A DNA stretch of 64,000 nt from Pseudomonas rhodesiae (GCF_007858255.1 NZ_VFEU01000017.1:30131-94130); one strand, 5' to 3'. Counted from the stretch's first letter, positions 10,008 through 19,511 are shown. Program-made: numbers and translations. The notes: generated by a model from the sequence alone, not told the origin.

Positions 10008-12113
10008 TTAAACGCCCGAGGCTTTGGCCGCTGCTACGTCCTTGATGGACAGCTTGATACGGCCGCGGTTGTCCACGTCCAGTACCAGTACTTCCACTTC
10101 CTGGCCTTCTTTGAGGATATCGGTCACCTTCTCAACGCGAGCGTCGCTCAACATGGAGATGTGAACCAGACCGTCCTTGCCTGGCAGGATGTTGACGAAT
10201 GCGCCGAAGTCGACGATGCGCTCAACCTTACCTACGTAGATTTTGCCGATCTCAGCTTCTGCAGTGATGCCCAGCACGCGCTGACGTGCAGCTTCCGCAG
10301 CTTCCTTGGTTTCGCCGAAGATCTTGATCGAACCATCGTCTTCGATATCGATCGAGGCCTTGGTTTCTTCGCAGATCGCACGGATGGTCGCGCCGCCTTT
10401 ACCGATAACATCACGGATTTTGTCGGTGTCGATCTTCATCGCGATCATGGTCGGAGCGTTTTCCGACAGTTCGGTACGCGACTGACCAATGATCTGGTTC
10501 ATCTGGCCGAGGATGTTCAGGCGCGCTTCCAGGGCTTGGCCCAGAGCGATCTCCATGATTTCTTCGGTGATGCCTTTGATCTTGATGTCCATCTGCAGCG
10601 CAGTAACACCTTTAGCGGTACCGGCTACTTTGAAGTCCATGTCGCCCAAGTGGTCTTCGTCACCCAGGATGTCGGTCAGGACGGCAAACTTCTCGCCTTC
10701 CTTCACCAGGCCCATGGCGATACCGGCAACCGGCGCCTTCATCGGCACACCGGCGTCCATCAGTGCCAGGGAGGCACCGCACACGGAAGCCATGGAGCTG
10801 GAACCGTTGGACTCAGTGATTTCCGATACGACACGGATGGTGTACGGGAACACGTCAGCAGCCGGCAGCATGGCCTGAACCGAACGACGGGCCAGACGGC
10901 CGTGACCGATTTCGCGACGACCTGCACCGCCCATACGACCACACTCGCCCACCGAGAACGGAGGGAAGTTGTAGTGCAGCATGAAGGGGTCTTTTTTCTC
11001 GCCTTCCAGGGTGTCCAGCAGTTGTGCGTCACGAGCAGTGCCCAGGGTCGCAACTACCAGTGCCTGAGTTTCACCACGGGTGAACAGGGCCGAACCGTGA
11101 GTTTTCGGCAGAACGCCGACTTCGATGTTCAGCGGGCGCACGGTACGGGTATCGCGGCCGTCGATACGTGGCTTGCCGTTAACGATGTTTTCGCGAACGG
11201 TGCGGTATTCGATTTCACCAAATGCAGCTTTGACGTCGCTGGCGGAAGGCTGGCCTTCTTCACCGGACAGCTTGGCCACGACCTGATCCTTCAACTCGCC
11301 CAGGCGAGCGTAACGGTCGGCCTTGACGGTGATGGTGTAGGCGTCGGAGATGGCAGCGCCGAACTCAGAGCGGATGGTGCCCAGCAGTTCGGTGGCTTCG
11401 GCTTGCGGAGCCCAGGTCCAGGTTGGCTTGGCGGCTTCGGCAGCCAGCTCGGTGACCGCTTTGATAACGGCCTGGAATTCGTCGTGGGCGAACAGCACAG
11501 CGCCCAGCATCTGGTCTTCGGTCAGCTCTTTGGCTTCCGATTCAACCATCAGTACGGCTTCCGAGGTACCGGCAACGACCATGTCCAGGCTCGACGCTTT
11601 CAGTTGCTCGTAAGTCGGGTTCAGCAGGTAACCGGTGCTTTCGTGGAACGCAACGCGGGCAGCGCCGATCGGGCCATCGAAAGGAATGCCGGAGATGGCC
11701 AGGGCAGCCGAAGTACCGATCATCGCAGCGATGTCCGGATCGGTCTTCTTGCTGGTGGACACGACGGTGCAGACAACCTGCACTTCGTTCATGAAGCCTT
11801 CTGGGAACAGCGGACGGATCGGACGGTCGATCAGTCGGGAAGTCAGGGTTTCTTTCTCGGAAGGACGCCCTTCGCGCTTGAAGAAACCGCCAGGGATCTT
11901 ACCGGCAGCGTAAGTCTTTTCCTGGTAGTGAACGGAAAGAGGGAAGAAGCCTTTGCTAGGGTCAGCGGTCTTGGCGCCAACAACGGTCACCAATACAGTA
12001 ACGTCGTCATCAACGGTAACCAGCACTGCGCCGGAGGCTTGACGGGCGATACGGCCTGTCTCGAGGGTAACGGTCGACTGACCGAACTGAAATTTTTTGA
12101 TAACCGGGTTCAC
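10008..12113 (-). CDS. pnp: Polynucleotide phosphorylase
   Basis: A 701-residue 3'-5' phosphorolytic exoribonuclease, a trimer and degradosome partner. Two RNase PH domains come first, with FPPFSVGECGRMGG around residue 378 and SSSMASVCGASLALMDAG at about 438. A KH domain follows (DKIRDVIGKGGATIRAI, near residue 555), then a C-terminal S1 domain (GKIYVGKVERIVDFGAFVNI). The length is the usual one. It is the last gene of the rimP-nusA-infB-rbfA-truB-rpsO-pnp block, 193 bases after rpsO. PNPase autoregulation through RNase III cleavage of the rpsO-pnp leader is known in enterobacteria; whether it holds here cannot be seen. Confidence 0.97.
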   Translation of the reverse strand: MNPVIKKFQFGQSTVTLETGRIARQASGAVLVTVDDDVTVLVTVVGAKTADPSKGFFPLSVHYQEKTYAAGKIPGGFFKREGRPSEKETLTSRLIDRPIRPLFPEGFMNEVQVVCTVVSTSKKTDPDIAAMIGTSAALAISGIPFDGPIGAARVAFHESTGYLLNPTYEQLKASSLDMVVAGTSEAVLMVESEAKELTEDQMLGAVLFAHDEFQAVIKAVTELAAEAAKPTWTWAPQAEATELLGTIRSEFGAAISDAYTITVKADRYARLGELKDQVVAKLSGEEGQPSASDVKAAFGEIEYRTVRENIVNGKPRIDGRDTRTVRPLNIEVGVLPKTHGSALFTRGETQALVVATLGTARDAQLLDTLEGEKKDPFMLHYNFPPFSVGECGRMGGAGRREIGHGRLARRSVQAMLPAADVFPYTIRVVSEITESNGSSSMASVCGASLALMDAGVPMKAPVAGIAMGLVKEGEKFAVLTDILGDEDHLGDMDFKVAGTAKGVTALQMDIKIKGITEEIMEIALGQALEARLNILGQMNQIIGQSRTELSENAPTMIAMKIDTDKIRDVIGKGGATIRAICEETKASIDIEDDGSIKIFGETKEAAEAARQRVLGITAEAEIGKIYVGKVERIVDFGAFVNILPGKDGLVHISMLSDARVEKVTDILKEGQEVEVLVLDVDNRGRIKLSIKDVAAAKASGV

Positions 12114-12241
12114 GGTGTCCTACCTTCTTTGTGGCTCTTGGGGAACTTGTCTTCTTGCGAAATTCTTGGGCAATGCCGGGAATCGGCCCGACGCTCGTCC
12201 AGGGTAAAACGTGCATCCAGATAAAACTTGAGGCTGGGAGC

Positions 12242-12279
12242 CTGCCATGGGCCAGCGGGATTCCACTGACACACGGCAG
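12242..12279 (-). other. Possible rpsO-pnp leader stem
   Basis: On the minus strand CTGCC...CAGTGG-AAT-CCCGCTG...GGCAG can form an interrupted stem just after rpsO. It sits where enterobacteria carry the rpsO terminator and RNase III site of the pnp leader. The pairing was judged by eye only. Confidence 0.35.
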
Positions 12280-12306
12280 ACAACCAACCTCTAGCGCAAT
12301 CGCTTA

Positions 12307-12576
12307 TTAGCGACGCAGACCCAGGCGACCGATCAGAGTCTGATAACGACCCAGATCTTTGCCTTTCAGGTAGTCCAGCAGCTTACGGCGCTGGTTTACC
12401 ATGCGGATCAGACCACGACGGGAGTGGTGGTCTTTACCGTTGGCCTTGAAGTGACCTTGCAGCTTGTTGATGTTGTGGGTCAGCAGTGCAACTTGCACTT
12501 CTGGCGAACCAGTGTCACCAACAGCTTGCTGATAGTCAGCTACGATTTGTGCTTTTTCTTGAACGTCGAGAGCCAT
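12307..12576 (-). CDS. rpsO: 30S ribosomal protein S15
   Basis: An 89-residue S15, a primary 16S rRNA binder that nucleates the small-subunit platform. The family hallmarks are DTGSPEVQVALLTHNINKL and the basic HHSRRGLIRMVNQRRKLLDY. The length matches E. coli S15. It lies between truB and pnp, the usual gammaproteobacterial order. The 115 bases upstream leave room for its own promoter. Confidence 0.98.
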   Translation of the reverse strand: MALDVQEKAQIVADYQQAVGDTGSPEVQVALLTHNINKLQGHFKANGKDHHSRRGLIRMVNQRRKLLDYLKGKDLGRYQTLIGRLGLRR

Positions 12577-12691
12577 GAGGCAATCCTTTTTTCAGGAAAC
12601 CACCCAAAGGGAAGTTTCAACAGGCCAGGGACAAATCCCTGTATCTAAAAATGAGTGTTGACCATGCCTGTTAACAGCCACACTCGTTCGG

Positions 12692-13609
12692 TCATTCTGA
12701 CCGAATCAGTCGACGCGGCGCGATGCGCCCGTCTTCGCTCACTTCACCGATACCGATAAAGCGACCGTTGTGATCCTGTACTCGCACCATACCGAACTTC
12801 GGGGCATCCGGAGCGCGTACCGGCTGGCCGTTGAGCCAGTAGAACGCGCTGTGTTCCGAGAAGTGCAGCAATGGCCAATCCAGCAGCCCACTGTCCGATG
12901 GCATCAGGAAGCGATCAACCGCTTCATTACCGCCTTCGGCATGCACCGCTTCCAACTCTTCCAACGTCACCGTCTGGACCAGACTGAAAGGCCCGGCCTG
13001 GGTGCGTCGCAGTTCTGCAACGTAGGCGCCGCAACCGAGCTTTTCACCGATATCTTCCACCAGGGTACGGATATAGGTCCCTTTGCTGCAGTCCACGGCC
13101 AAACGCGCGGTATCGCCTTCACAGGCGAGCAATTCCAAGCGCGCAATAGTAACAGAACGCGGTTCCCGCTCCACTACTTCACCCGCACGCGCCAACTTGT
13201 AAAGGGGCTGGCCATCACGCTTGAGCGCCGAGTACATAGGCGGTATCTGGCTGATTTCTCCACGAAAAGCGGGTAAAACAGCTTCGATATCAGCACGACC
13301 AACGGTCACGTCACGAACCTGCAGAACATCGCCTTCGGCGTCGGCTGTGGTGGTGGTCTTGCCCAGTTGCATCAGGGTTTCGTAACCCTTGTCGGAATCG
13401 AGCAGGTATTGCGAGAACTTGGTGGCCTCGCCGAAGCATAGCGGCAATACGCCAGTAGCCAGCGGATCGAGACTACCTGTGTGCCCGGCCTTCTCAGCGT
13501 TAAGCAGCCAGCGGACCTTCTGCAGCGCTGCATTGGAGGTAAAGCCAATGGGTTTGTCGAGCAGAATGATGCCGCTGACGTTACGACGGATACGTTTGAC
13601 CTGAGCCAC
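12692..13609 (-). CDS. truB: tRNA pseudouridine(55) synthase
   Basis: A 305-residue TruB that makes pseudouridine 55 in the T loop of tRNAs. The catalytic aspartate is in GHTGSLDPLATGVLP at about residue 48, after the early motif LLDKPIGFTSN. The CSKGTYIRTL motif follows near residue 175, and a short PUA-like domain sits at the C-terminus. It starts 3 bases after the rbfA stop, so the two are translationally close. Confidence 0.96.
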   Translation of the reverse strand: MAQVKRIRRNVSGIILLDKPIGFTSNAALQKVRWLLNAEKAGHTGSLDPLATGVLPLCFGEATKFSQYLLDSDKGYETLMQLGKTTTTADAEGDVLQVRDVTVGRADIEAVLPAFRGEISQIPPMYSALKRDGQPLYKLARAGEVVEREPRSVTIARLELLACEGDTARLAVDCSKGTYIRTLVEDIGEKLGCGAYVAELRRTQAGPFSLVQTVTLEELEAVHAEGGNEAVDRFLMPSDSGLLDWPLLHFSEHSAFYWLNGQPVRAPDAPKFGMVRVQDHNGRFIGIGEVSEDGRIAPRRLIRSE

Positions 13610-13612
13610 CGC

Positions 13613-14008
13613 TTACTCCTTGGCGTCTTCAGGTGCGGACGGGTGCTGGCTGTCTTCTGCCACGGCACGCTCAATCAGTGCCGACAGATGCGCACCACGC
13701 ACGACACTTTCATCGTAGTGGAAGTGCAGTTGGGGAACGCTGCGCAGCTTCATTTCTCGGGCCAACTGCATGCGCAGGAAACCTGCCGCAGCGTTGAGCA
13801 CCTTGATGCTTTGCGCGATTTCTTCGCTGTTATCCTGCCCCATTACAGTGATGAAGATCTTCGCGTGACCCACGTCACGGCTCACCTCAACAGCGGTGAT
13901 GGTGACCAGGCCAACGCGCGGGTCTTTGACTTCGCGACGGATCAGTTGAGCCAACTCACGCTGCATCTGATCGCCGATACGCTGGGTACGGCTGTATTCT
14001 TTTGCCAT
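13613..14008 (-). CDS. rbfA: Ribosome-binding factor A
   Basis: A 131-residue 30S maturation factor with a type II KH-like fold that binds near helix 1 of 16S rRNA and is needed for cold adaptation. It begins AKEYSRTQRIGDQMQRELAQ and contains the family pattern KDPRVGLVTITAVEVSRD. An acidic, Pro-rich C-terminal tail follows. It lies between infB and truB. Confidence 0.95.
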   Translation of the reverse strand: MAKEYSRTQRIGDQMQRELAQLIRREVKDPRVGLVTITAVEVSRDVGHAKIFITVMGQDNSEEIAQSIKVLNAAAGFLRMQLAREMKLRSVPQLHFHYDESVVRGAHLSALIERAVAEDSQHPSAPEDAKE

Positions 14009-14062
14009 GTCTTGTTACCTGTTACTGCCACACGGTGAAACCCGTGGGGTCTGAAAGCGGCA

Positions 14063-14096
14063 AACGCCCGGCCTGACAAGAGCCAGACCGGGCGTT
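14063..14096 (-). terminator. Hairpin between infB and rbfA
   Basis: A 9-bp stem AACGCCCGG/CCGGGCGTT lies about 70 bases past the infB stop, with further pairing possible inside. On the minus strand it is followed by TTTGCCGCTTTC, a weak T-tract, so it may act as an intra-operon attenuator or an RNA-stability element rather than a full stop. Confidence 0.45.
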
Positions 14097-14167
14097 GCGT
14101 TTAGAGTCCGTACGCGGTGTGGGGCATTTGCATACCCAATCGCCGCGTGGCTCCGGAAGTGCGCGAG

Positions 14168-16687
14168 TTAGAGGCTGCGAGCAACCTGAACCTTCTCGAA
14201 GACTTCGATCTTGTCGCCAACCTTGACGTCGTTGTAGCTCTTGACGCCGATACCGCATTCCATGCCGGCACGCACTTCGGAAGCGTCATCCTTGAAGCGG
14301 CGCAGGGATTCCAGCTCGCCTTCGAAGATAACGATGTCTTCACGCAGTACACGGATTGGGCGGTTACGGTACACAGTGCCTTCGACAACCATGCAACCGG
14401 CGATCGCACCGAATTTCGGCGAGCGGAACACGTCACGCACCTCGGCGATACCCAGGATGTTCTCCCGGACGTCGCTGCCAAGCATGCCGGTAAGGGCTTT
14501 CTTGACGTCTTCAATGATGTCGTAGATGACGTTGTAGTAACGCATGTCCAGGCCTTCCTGCTCGACGATCTTGCGAGCGCCGGCATCGGCACGCACGTTG
14601 AAGCCGAACAGTACAGCGTTGGAAGCCAGTGCCAGGTTGGCGTCGGATTCGGTGATACCACCGACACCGCCACCGACAACACGCACTTGCACTTCGTCGT
14701 TACCCAGGCCGTTCAAGGCGCCGTTCAACGCTTCGAGGGAACCACGTACGTCAGATTTGAGGACGATGTTAAGCGTCTTCTTCTCTTCCTGGCCCATGTT
14801 CTCGAAGATGTTTTCCAGCTTGCCGGCGTGAGCACGGGCCAGCTTGACTTCGCGGAACTTGCCTTGACGGAACAGAGCCACTTCACGGGCTTTCTTCTCG
14901 TCGGCAACCACGCTCATCTCGTCGCCAGCGTCCGGGGTACCGTCCAGGCCGAGAATCTCGACTGGAATGGCCGGACCGGCTTCTTTGATTGGCTTACCGT
15001 TCTCGTCGAGCATGGCACGTACACGGCCGTAGTTCGAACCGACCAGAACCATGTCGCCTTGGCGCAGGGTACCGTCTTGAACCAGCACCGTCGCAACCGG
15101 GCCACGGCCCTTGTCGAGGCGGGATTCGACCACGACACCGCGGCCAGGAGCCGATGGTGTTGCGGTCAGCTCCAGAACTTCGGCTTGCAACAGAACGGCT
15201 TCAAGCAGTTCGTCAACGCCAGTACCCATTTTCGCGGAGACCGGTACGAATGGAGTGTCACCACCCCACTCTTCGGAAGTCACGCCATGAACCGACAGTT
15301 CGCTACGGATGCGATCAAGATCGGCGCCCGGCTTGTCGATTTTGTTCACAGCTACAACCAACGGAACCCCAGCAGCCTTGGCGTGCTGAACGGCCTCGAT
15401 GGTTTGTGGCATCACGCCGTCGTCCGCCGCAACCACCAGGATCACGATGTCGGTCGCCTTGGCACCACGGGCACGCATTGCGGTAAACGCGGCGTGACCA
15501 GGGGTGTCAAGGAACGTCACCATGCCACGGTCGGTTTCAACGTGGTAAGCACCAATGTGCTGGGTGATACCACCGGCCTCGCCCGCAGCCACCTTGGCAC
15601 GACGGATGTAGTCGAGCAGAGAGGTTTTACCGTGGTCAACGTGGCCCATTACGGTCACAACCGGCGCACGGGAAACCGCTTCACCTTCAAACTTCAGGGA
15701 CTCGGCCAGGGAATCTTCCAGGGCGGTGTCGCTGACCAGGGTCACTTTGTGGCCCAGCTCTTCAGCAACCAGTTGAGCAGTTTCCTGATCCAGCACCTGG
15801 TTGATGGTGGCCGGAGTGCCCAGCTTGAACATGAACTTGATAATTTCAGCAGCCTTGACCGACATCTGCTGGGCCAGATCGCCCACAGTGATGGTCTCGC
15901 CGATCTTCACTTCGCGCACAACAGGGCCGGTTGGGCTCTGGAAACCGTGGGCGTTGCGTTTCTTCAGCTTGGCCTTGCCGCGACCACCGCGACGGAAGCC
16001 ATCGCTCTCTTCGTCGGTAGTACGTGGGGCAACGCGTGGAGCAGGCGCTTTCTCTTTGACCGAAGCACGATGCGGAGCGTTTTTACGCTCGCCATCGCCG
16101 CCGCCGCGACGATTGTTATCGTCGGCACGTGGTTTGTCCGGACGACGGGGCTCTTCACGCTTACGGTCAGCCGCAGGGGCTGGTGCAGCGGCAACCGGAG
16201 CGGCCTCACGCACAGCTTCAACAGGTGCACTTGGCGCGGCAACCGCTTCAGTGGCAGCAGGTTGCGCAGCAGCAGGCTGGCGACGCGCTTCTTCTTCGGC
16301 GCGACGCTTGGCTTCTTCTTCAGCCTTCTGACGTGCAGCATTTTCTACTGCGCGACGCTCTTCCAGTTCACGTTTGCGCTCGGCTTCGATTTCTTCCGGG
16401 CTGCGCTGTACGAAGACTTTCTTCTTGCGTACTTCAACGCTGATGCTCTTGCTACCCGCAACACGCAGGGTGCTGGTGGTTTTGCGCTGCAATGTAATCT
16501 TGCGCGGTTCTTCCACTTTCGCCTTGTGGCTGCTCTTCAAGTGAGTCAGCAAAGACTGCTTCTCACTATCGCTCACACCTTCATCGGCGGCGGTGTGCGG
16601 CAGACCTGCCTCACGCATCTGCTGCAACAGGCGCTCTACCGGTGTTTTGACCTCATCGGCCAGTTGTTTCACCGTGACTTGCGTCAT
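14168..16687 (-). CDS. infB: Translation initiation factor IF-2
   Basis: An 839-residue GTPase that brings initiator tRNA to the 30S subunit and promotes subunit joining. An N-terminal IF2N domain (TVKQLADEVKTPVERLLQQM) is followed by a long charged Ala/Glu/Arg-rich linker at about residues 95-215. A second IF2N-like segment comes next. The G domain shows GHVDHGKTSLLDYIRR near residue 345, DTPGHAAFTAMRARG and NKIDKPGADLDRI. The C-terminal domains bind fMet-tRNA. It lies between nusA and rbfA. Confidence 0.97.
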   Translation of the reverse strand: MTQVTVKQLADEVKTPVERLLQQMREAGLPHTAADEGVSDSEKQSLLTHLKSSHKAKVEEPRKITLQRKTTSTLRVAGSKSISVEVRKKKVFVQRSPEEIEAERKRELEERRAVENAARQKAEEEAKRRAEEEARRQPAAAQPAATEAVAAPSAPVEAVREAAPVAAAPAPAADRKREEPRRPDKPRADDNNRRGGGDGERKNAPHRASVKEKAPAPRVAPRTTDEESDGFRRGGRGKAKLKKRNAHGFQSPTGPVVREVKIGETITVGDLAQQMSVKAAEIIKFMFKLGTPATINQVLDQETAQLVAEELGHKVTLVSDTALEDSLAESLKFEGEAVSRAPVVTVMGHVDHGKTSLLDYIRRAKVAAGEAGGITQHIGAYHVETDRGMVTFLDTPGHAAFTAMRARGAKATDIVILVVAADDGVMPQTIEAVQHAKAAGVPLVVAVNKIDKPGADLDRIRSELSVHGVTSEEWGGDTPFVPVSAKMGTGVDELLEAVLLQAEVLELTATPSAPGRGVVVESRLDKGRGPVATVLVQDGTLRQGDMVLVGSNYGRVRAMLDENGKPIKEAGPAIPVEILGLDGTPDAGDEMSVVADEKKAREVALFRQGKFREVKLARAHAGKLENIFENMGQEEKKTLNIVLKSDVRGSLEALNGALNGLGNDEVQVRVVGGGVGGITESDANLALASNAVLFGFNVRADAGARKIVEQEGLDMRYYNVIYDIIEDVKKALTGMLGSDVRENILGIAEVRDVFRSPKFGAIAGCMVVEGTVYRNRPIRVLREDIVIFEGELESLRRFKDDASEVRAGMECGIGVKSYNDVKVGDKIEVFEKVQVARSL

Positions 16688-16714
16688 GCACTTCTCTCCT
16701 CAGGCCGCGCCTAG

Positions 16715-18196
16715 TTACTCGAACCAATGGGCTCGGGCGGCCATGATCAACTTGCCGGCACGATCTTCGTCAATGCCGTCGATGTCGAGCAGATCGTCAA
16801 TAGACTGCTCGGCCAGGTCTTCGCGGGTAATTACGCCGCGCACCGCCAGTTCCATCGCCAAATCCTTGTCCATACCCTCAAGCGAGAGCAGGTCTTCGGC
16901 CGGATGGGCGTCTGCCAGCTTTTCCTCAGTAGCGATGGCTTTAGTCAACAAGCGATCCTTGGCTCGAGCGCGAAGCTCGTTGACGATATCTTCGTCAAAG
17001 CCGTCGATGTTGAGCATTTCTTCCAACGGTACGTAGGCAATCTCTTCCAGGCTGGTGAAACCTTCATCTACCAGAACCTGTGCCAGTTCTTCATCGACTT
17101 CCAACTCTTCGATGAAGTTGCGCAGGATGTCGCCGGTTTCAGCTTGCTGCTTAGCCTGGATGTCCGATTCGGTCATCACGTTCAGGGTCCAACCGGTCAG
17201 TTGGCTGGCCAGACGCACGTTCTGACCACCACGACCAATGGCCTGAGCCAGATTGTCTGCGCCAACGGCGATGTCCATGGCATGGGCATCTTCGTCAACG
17301 ATAATTGCCGCCACTTCAGCCGGCGACATGGCGTTGATCACGAACTGCGCCGGGTTATCGTCCCACAGGACGATATCCACACGCTCACCGCCCAACTCAC
17401 CCGACACCGCCTGAACGCGCGAACCGCGCATACCGATACAAGCGCCCTGCGGGTCGATACGTTTGTCCTTGGAGCGGACCGCGATTTTGGCGCGCGAACC
17501 CGGGTCACGGGACGCAGCCATCACTTCGATCAGACCTTCGGCAATTTCCGGCACCTCGATACGGAACAGCTCGATCAGCATTTCCGGGGCGGTACGCGAC
17601 AGGATCAACTGAGGGCCGCGGTTCTCGGTGCGGATTTCCTTGAGCAGCGCACGCAAACGCACGCCGACACGGAAGGTTTCGCGAGAGATGATGTCTTCAC
17701 GGGCCAGCAACGCTTCGGCGTTGTTACCCAGGTCGACGATCACGTTGTCGCGAGTTACTTTTTTAACGGTACCGGAGATGATCTCACCCAGGCGTTCGCG
17801 ATAGGCGTCAACGACTTGAGCGCGCTCGGCTTCGCGAACCTTCTGCACGATGACCTGTTTAGCAGTCTGTGCAGCAATACGGCCGAATTCGATCGATTCG
17901 ATCTTTTCTTCGACGACATCACCGACCTTTGCGCCAGGGTGCGTTTCAGCAACCTTGCTCGGCCAGGTTTCGATGGCCGGATCATCAAGATCGGCTTCTT
18001 CGACGACCGTCCAGCGACGGAAAGTCTCATAGGCACCGGTGTGGCGGTTAATTTCCACACGCAGATCAACTTCGTCTTCAAAACGCTTTTTGGTAGCAGT
18101 GGCCAAAGCCAGCTCCAACGCTTCAAAAATCACGTTTGCCGGTACGCCCTTTTCATTGGATACCGACTCAACAACCAGCAGTACTTCTTTGCTCAT
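16715..18196 (-). CDS. nusA: Transcription termination/antitermination factor NusA
   Basis: A 493-residue RNA polymerase-associated factor controlling pausing, termination and antitermination. The N-terminal domain comes first, then an S1 domain (GEIISGTVKKVTRDNVIVDLG near residue 137). Two KH domains follow, with GACIGMRGSRVQAVSGELGG and AIGRGGQNVRLASQLTGW. The C-terminal pair of acidic helix-hairpin repeats (LDIDGIDEDRAGKLI at the end) is the alpha-CTD-binding part typical of Proteobacteria. The ATG at 18196 is chosen over an in-frame codon seven residues upstream because MSKEVLLVVESVSNEKG is the family start. Confidence 0.96.
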   Translation of the reverse strand: MSKEVLLVVESVSNEKGVPANVIFEALELALATATKKRFEDEVDLRVEINRHTGAYETFRRWTVVEEADLDDPAIETWPSKVAETHPGAKVGDVVEEKIESIEFGRIAAQTAKQVIVQKVREAERAQVVDAYRERLGEIISGTVKKVTRDNVIVDLGNNAEALLAREDIISRETFRVGVRLRALLKEIRTENRGPQLILSRTAPEMLIELFRIEVPEIAEGLIEVMAASRDPGSRAKIAVRSKDKRIDPQGACIGMRGSRVQAVSGELGGERVDIVLWDDNPAQFVINAMSPAEVAAIIVDEDAHAMDIAVGADNLAQAIGRGGQNVRLASQLTGWTLNVMTESDIQAKQQAETGDILRNFIEELEVDEELAQVLVDEGFTSLEEIAYVPLEEMLNIDGFDEDIVNELRARAKDRLLTKAIATEEKLADAHPAEDLLSLEGMDKDLAMELAVRGVITREDLAEQSIDDLLDIDGIDEDRAGKLIMAARAHWFE

Positions 18197-18243
18197 CGTA
18201 CGCCTCGCCTTTCGCAAGCCATTGGATCCGCGGGATCCGCGTC

Positions 18244-18702
18244 TCAGTCAAAACTGGGAATAATATTGGCCTTGTCGACCATATCGATCGGCAACAGGAA
18301 CTCATGGTCTTCTACCTGCACCACGACGTCCTGCTCTTCTACACCGCGTAGAAGGCCCTGAAAGTTGCGTCGCCCTTCAAAGGGAGATCGCAGCTTGATC
18401 TTCACTTGTTCACCGACATATTTAGCAAACTGCTCGAGAGTGAACAGTGGGCGTTCCATGCCTGGCGAGGAAACTTCGAGGGTGTACTCAACGGAAATTG
18501 GATCTTCAACATCCAACACACCACTGATCTGACGGCTGACAATGGCACAATCGTCCACCAGCACGCCGCCCTCTTTATCGATATAAACGCGCAACATTGA
18601 GTGGCGACCTTGAGCCGAAAACTCAATACCCCAGCATTCATAGCCTAGGGCCACGACCACCGGGGCCAGCAAGGCCTGCAACTCTTCTAGCTTGCTCGAC
18701 AC
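18244..18702 (-). CDS. rimP: Ribosome maturation factor RimP
   Basis: A 152-residue 30S assembly factor. The family pattern LGYECWGIEFSAQGRHSMLRVYIDKEGGV is followed by the SPGMERPLF motif near residue 90 and a C-terminal SH3-like domain. The start is a GTG at 18702 with a strong GAGGGGG ribosome site six bases upstream. An upstream in-frame extension would run into a terminator hairpin and is rejected. It is the first protein gene of the nusA-infB block and is preceded by two hairpins and tRNA-fMet. Confidence 0.93.
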   Translation of the reverse strand: MSSKLEELQALLAPVVVALGYECWGIEFSAQGRHSMLRVYIDKEGGVLVDDCAIVSRQISGVLDVEDPISVEYTLEVSSPGMERPLFTLEQFAKYVGEQVKIKLRSPFEGRRNFQGLLRGVEEQDVVVQVEDHEFLLPIDMVDKANIIPSFD

Positions 18703-18741
18703 CTGAACCCCCTCGTGCATGTATGTGCATGCTGTGCAAAA

Positions 18742-18767
18742 TAAAAAAATGGGCGAAACGCCCATCC
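18742..18767 (-). terminator. Intrinsic terminator T2 upstream of rimP
   Basis: Stem ATGGGCG-N3-CGCCCAT is followed on the minus strand by a run of seven T. It is only about 40 bases before the rimP start codon, so rimP expression needs read-through or a very close promoter. Confidence 0.85.
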
Positions 18768-18810
18768 TTGAAACGCCGTCGAACAGCGGCGTTGAAAGTG
18801 TCCAGCTAAC

Positions 18811-18832
18811 AAAAAGCCCCTTAAAAGGGGCT
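18811..18832 (-). terminator. Intrinsic terminator T1 after tRNA-fMet
   Basis: Stem AGCCCC-N6-GGGGCT is followed by five T on the minus strand, ten bases after the CCA end of tRNA-fMet. It is the first of two tandem terminators between this tRNA and rimP. Confidence 0.85.
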
Positions 18833-18842
18833 CCGCTAAAAC

Positions 18843-18919
<77 letters not shown>

Positions 18920-18981
18920 ACAAAGCTGGGGCGGAAGTATACGACCGATCCCTTACAGGGTCAATGTAACCTTCCACCTAC

Positions 18982-19004
18982 AAGAAAGCCCGCAACAGCG
19001 GGCT
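18982..19004 (-). terminator. Terminator after tRNA-Leu
   Basis: Stem AGCCCGC-N4-GCGGGCT is followed on the minus strand by TTCTTGT. It is 11 bases beyond the CCA end of tRNA-Leu and separates that gene from tRNA-fMet. Confidence 0.8.
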
Positions 19005-19015
19005 CTCCTGATAAT

Positions 19016-19101
19016 TGGTACCGAGAAGGGGACTCGAACCCCTACACCCTATGGGCACAACCACCTCAAGGTTGCGTGTCTACCAATTCCACCACCTCGG
19101 C
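19016..19101 (-). tRNA. leuU: tRNA-Leu (GAG)
   Basis: An 86-nt type II tRNA with a long variable arm, an encoded CCA and the anticodon loop TTGAGGT (anticodon GAG). The 5' end is GCCGAGG. It follows secG, the same order as secG-leuU in E. coli. Confidence 0.95.
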
Positions 19102-19123
19102 AATACAGCGTTTAAAACCCTTC

Positions 19124-19507
19124 TTACTTCTGCTCTTGAGCTGGAGGTACGTCAGTCGCTGGAGTAGCCGACTTTTGCTCTTGAAGCACCGGGACATCAT
19201 CAGAAGCCGGTTTTGCTTTAGGTACTTCTAACACTGCTGGATCTGGCAAACCTACTTGAGTCAGCATATGAGCTTTCTCTTTAGCAAAGTAACCCAACCC
19301 CAAGCTGGTTATGAAGAAACCGGCGGCAAGTATAGCAGTAAACTTACTAAGAAAGGTAGAGGAACCTTGGCTTCCGAACACAGTATTTGAAGCACCTGCA
19401 CCGAAAGACGCACCAGCATCCGCACCTTTACCCTGTTGCAACAAAACCAGGGCAACTACACCCAGGGCAGCCAACAGATGAAAAACGACTACGACTGTTT
19501 CCAGCAT
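19124..19507 (-). CDS. secG: Preprotein translocase subunit SecG
   Basis: A 127-residue small subunit of the SecYEG channel. Two transmembrane segments (about residues 3-22 and 50-72) flank the conserved cytoplasmic loop LLQQGKGADAGASFGAGASNT, followed by FGSQGSSTFLSK. The C-terminal tail is long and Pro/Ala-rich with a partial repeat (VLQEQK / PAQEQK). The ATG at 19507 gives the standard SecG start; an upstream extension overlaps tpiA and is rejected. It starts four bases after tpiA ends. Confidence 0.93.
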   Translation of the reverse strand: MLETVVVVFHLLAALGVVALVLLQQGKGADAGASFGAGASNTVFGSQGSSTFLSKFTAILAAGFFITSLGLGYFAKEKAHMLTQVGLPDPAVLEVPKAKPASDDVPVLQEQKSATPATDVPPAQEQK

Positions 19508-19511
19508 TTTT

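Noticed and set aside
10161..12224. 687-codon plus-strand open frame opposite pnp
   Set aside because: It is the antisense shadow of a highly conserved gene and has no known domain.
14117..16714. 865-codon plus-strand open frame opposite infB
   Set aside because: It is the shadow of infB in GC-rich DNA, where long antisense frames are common.
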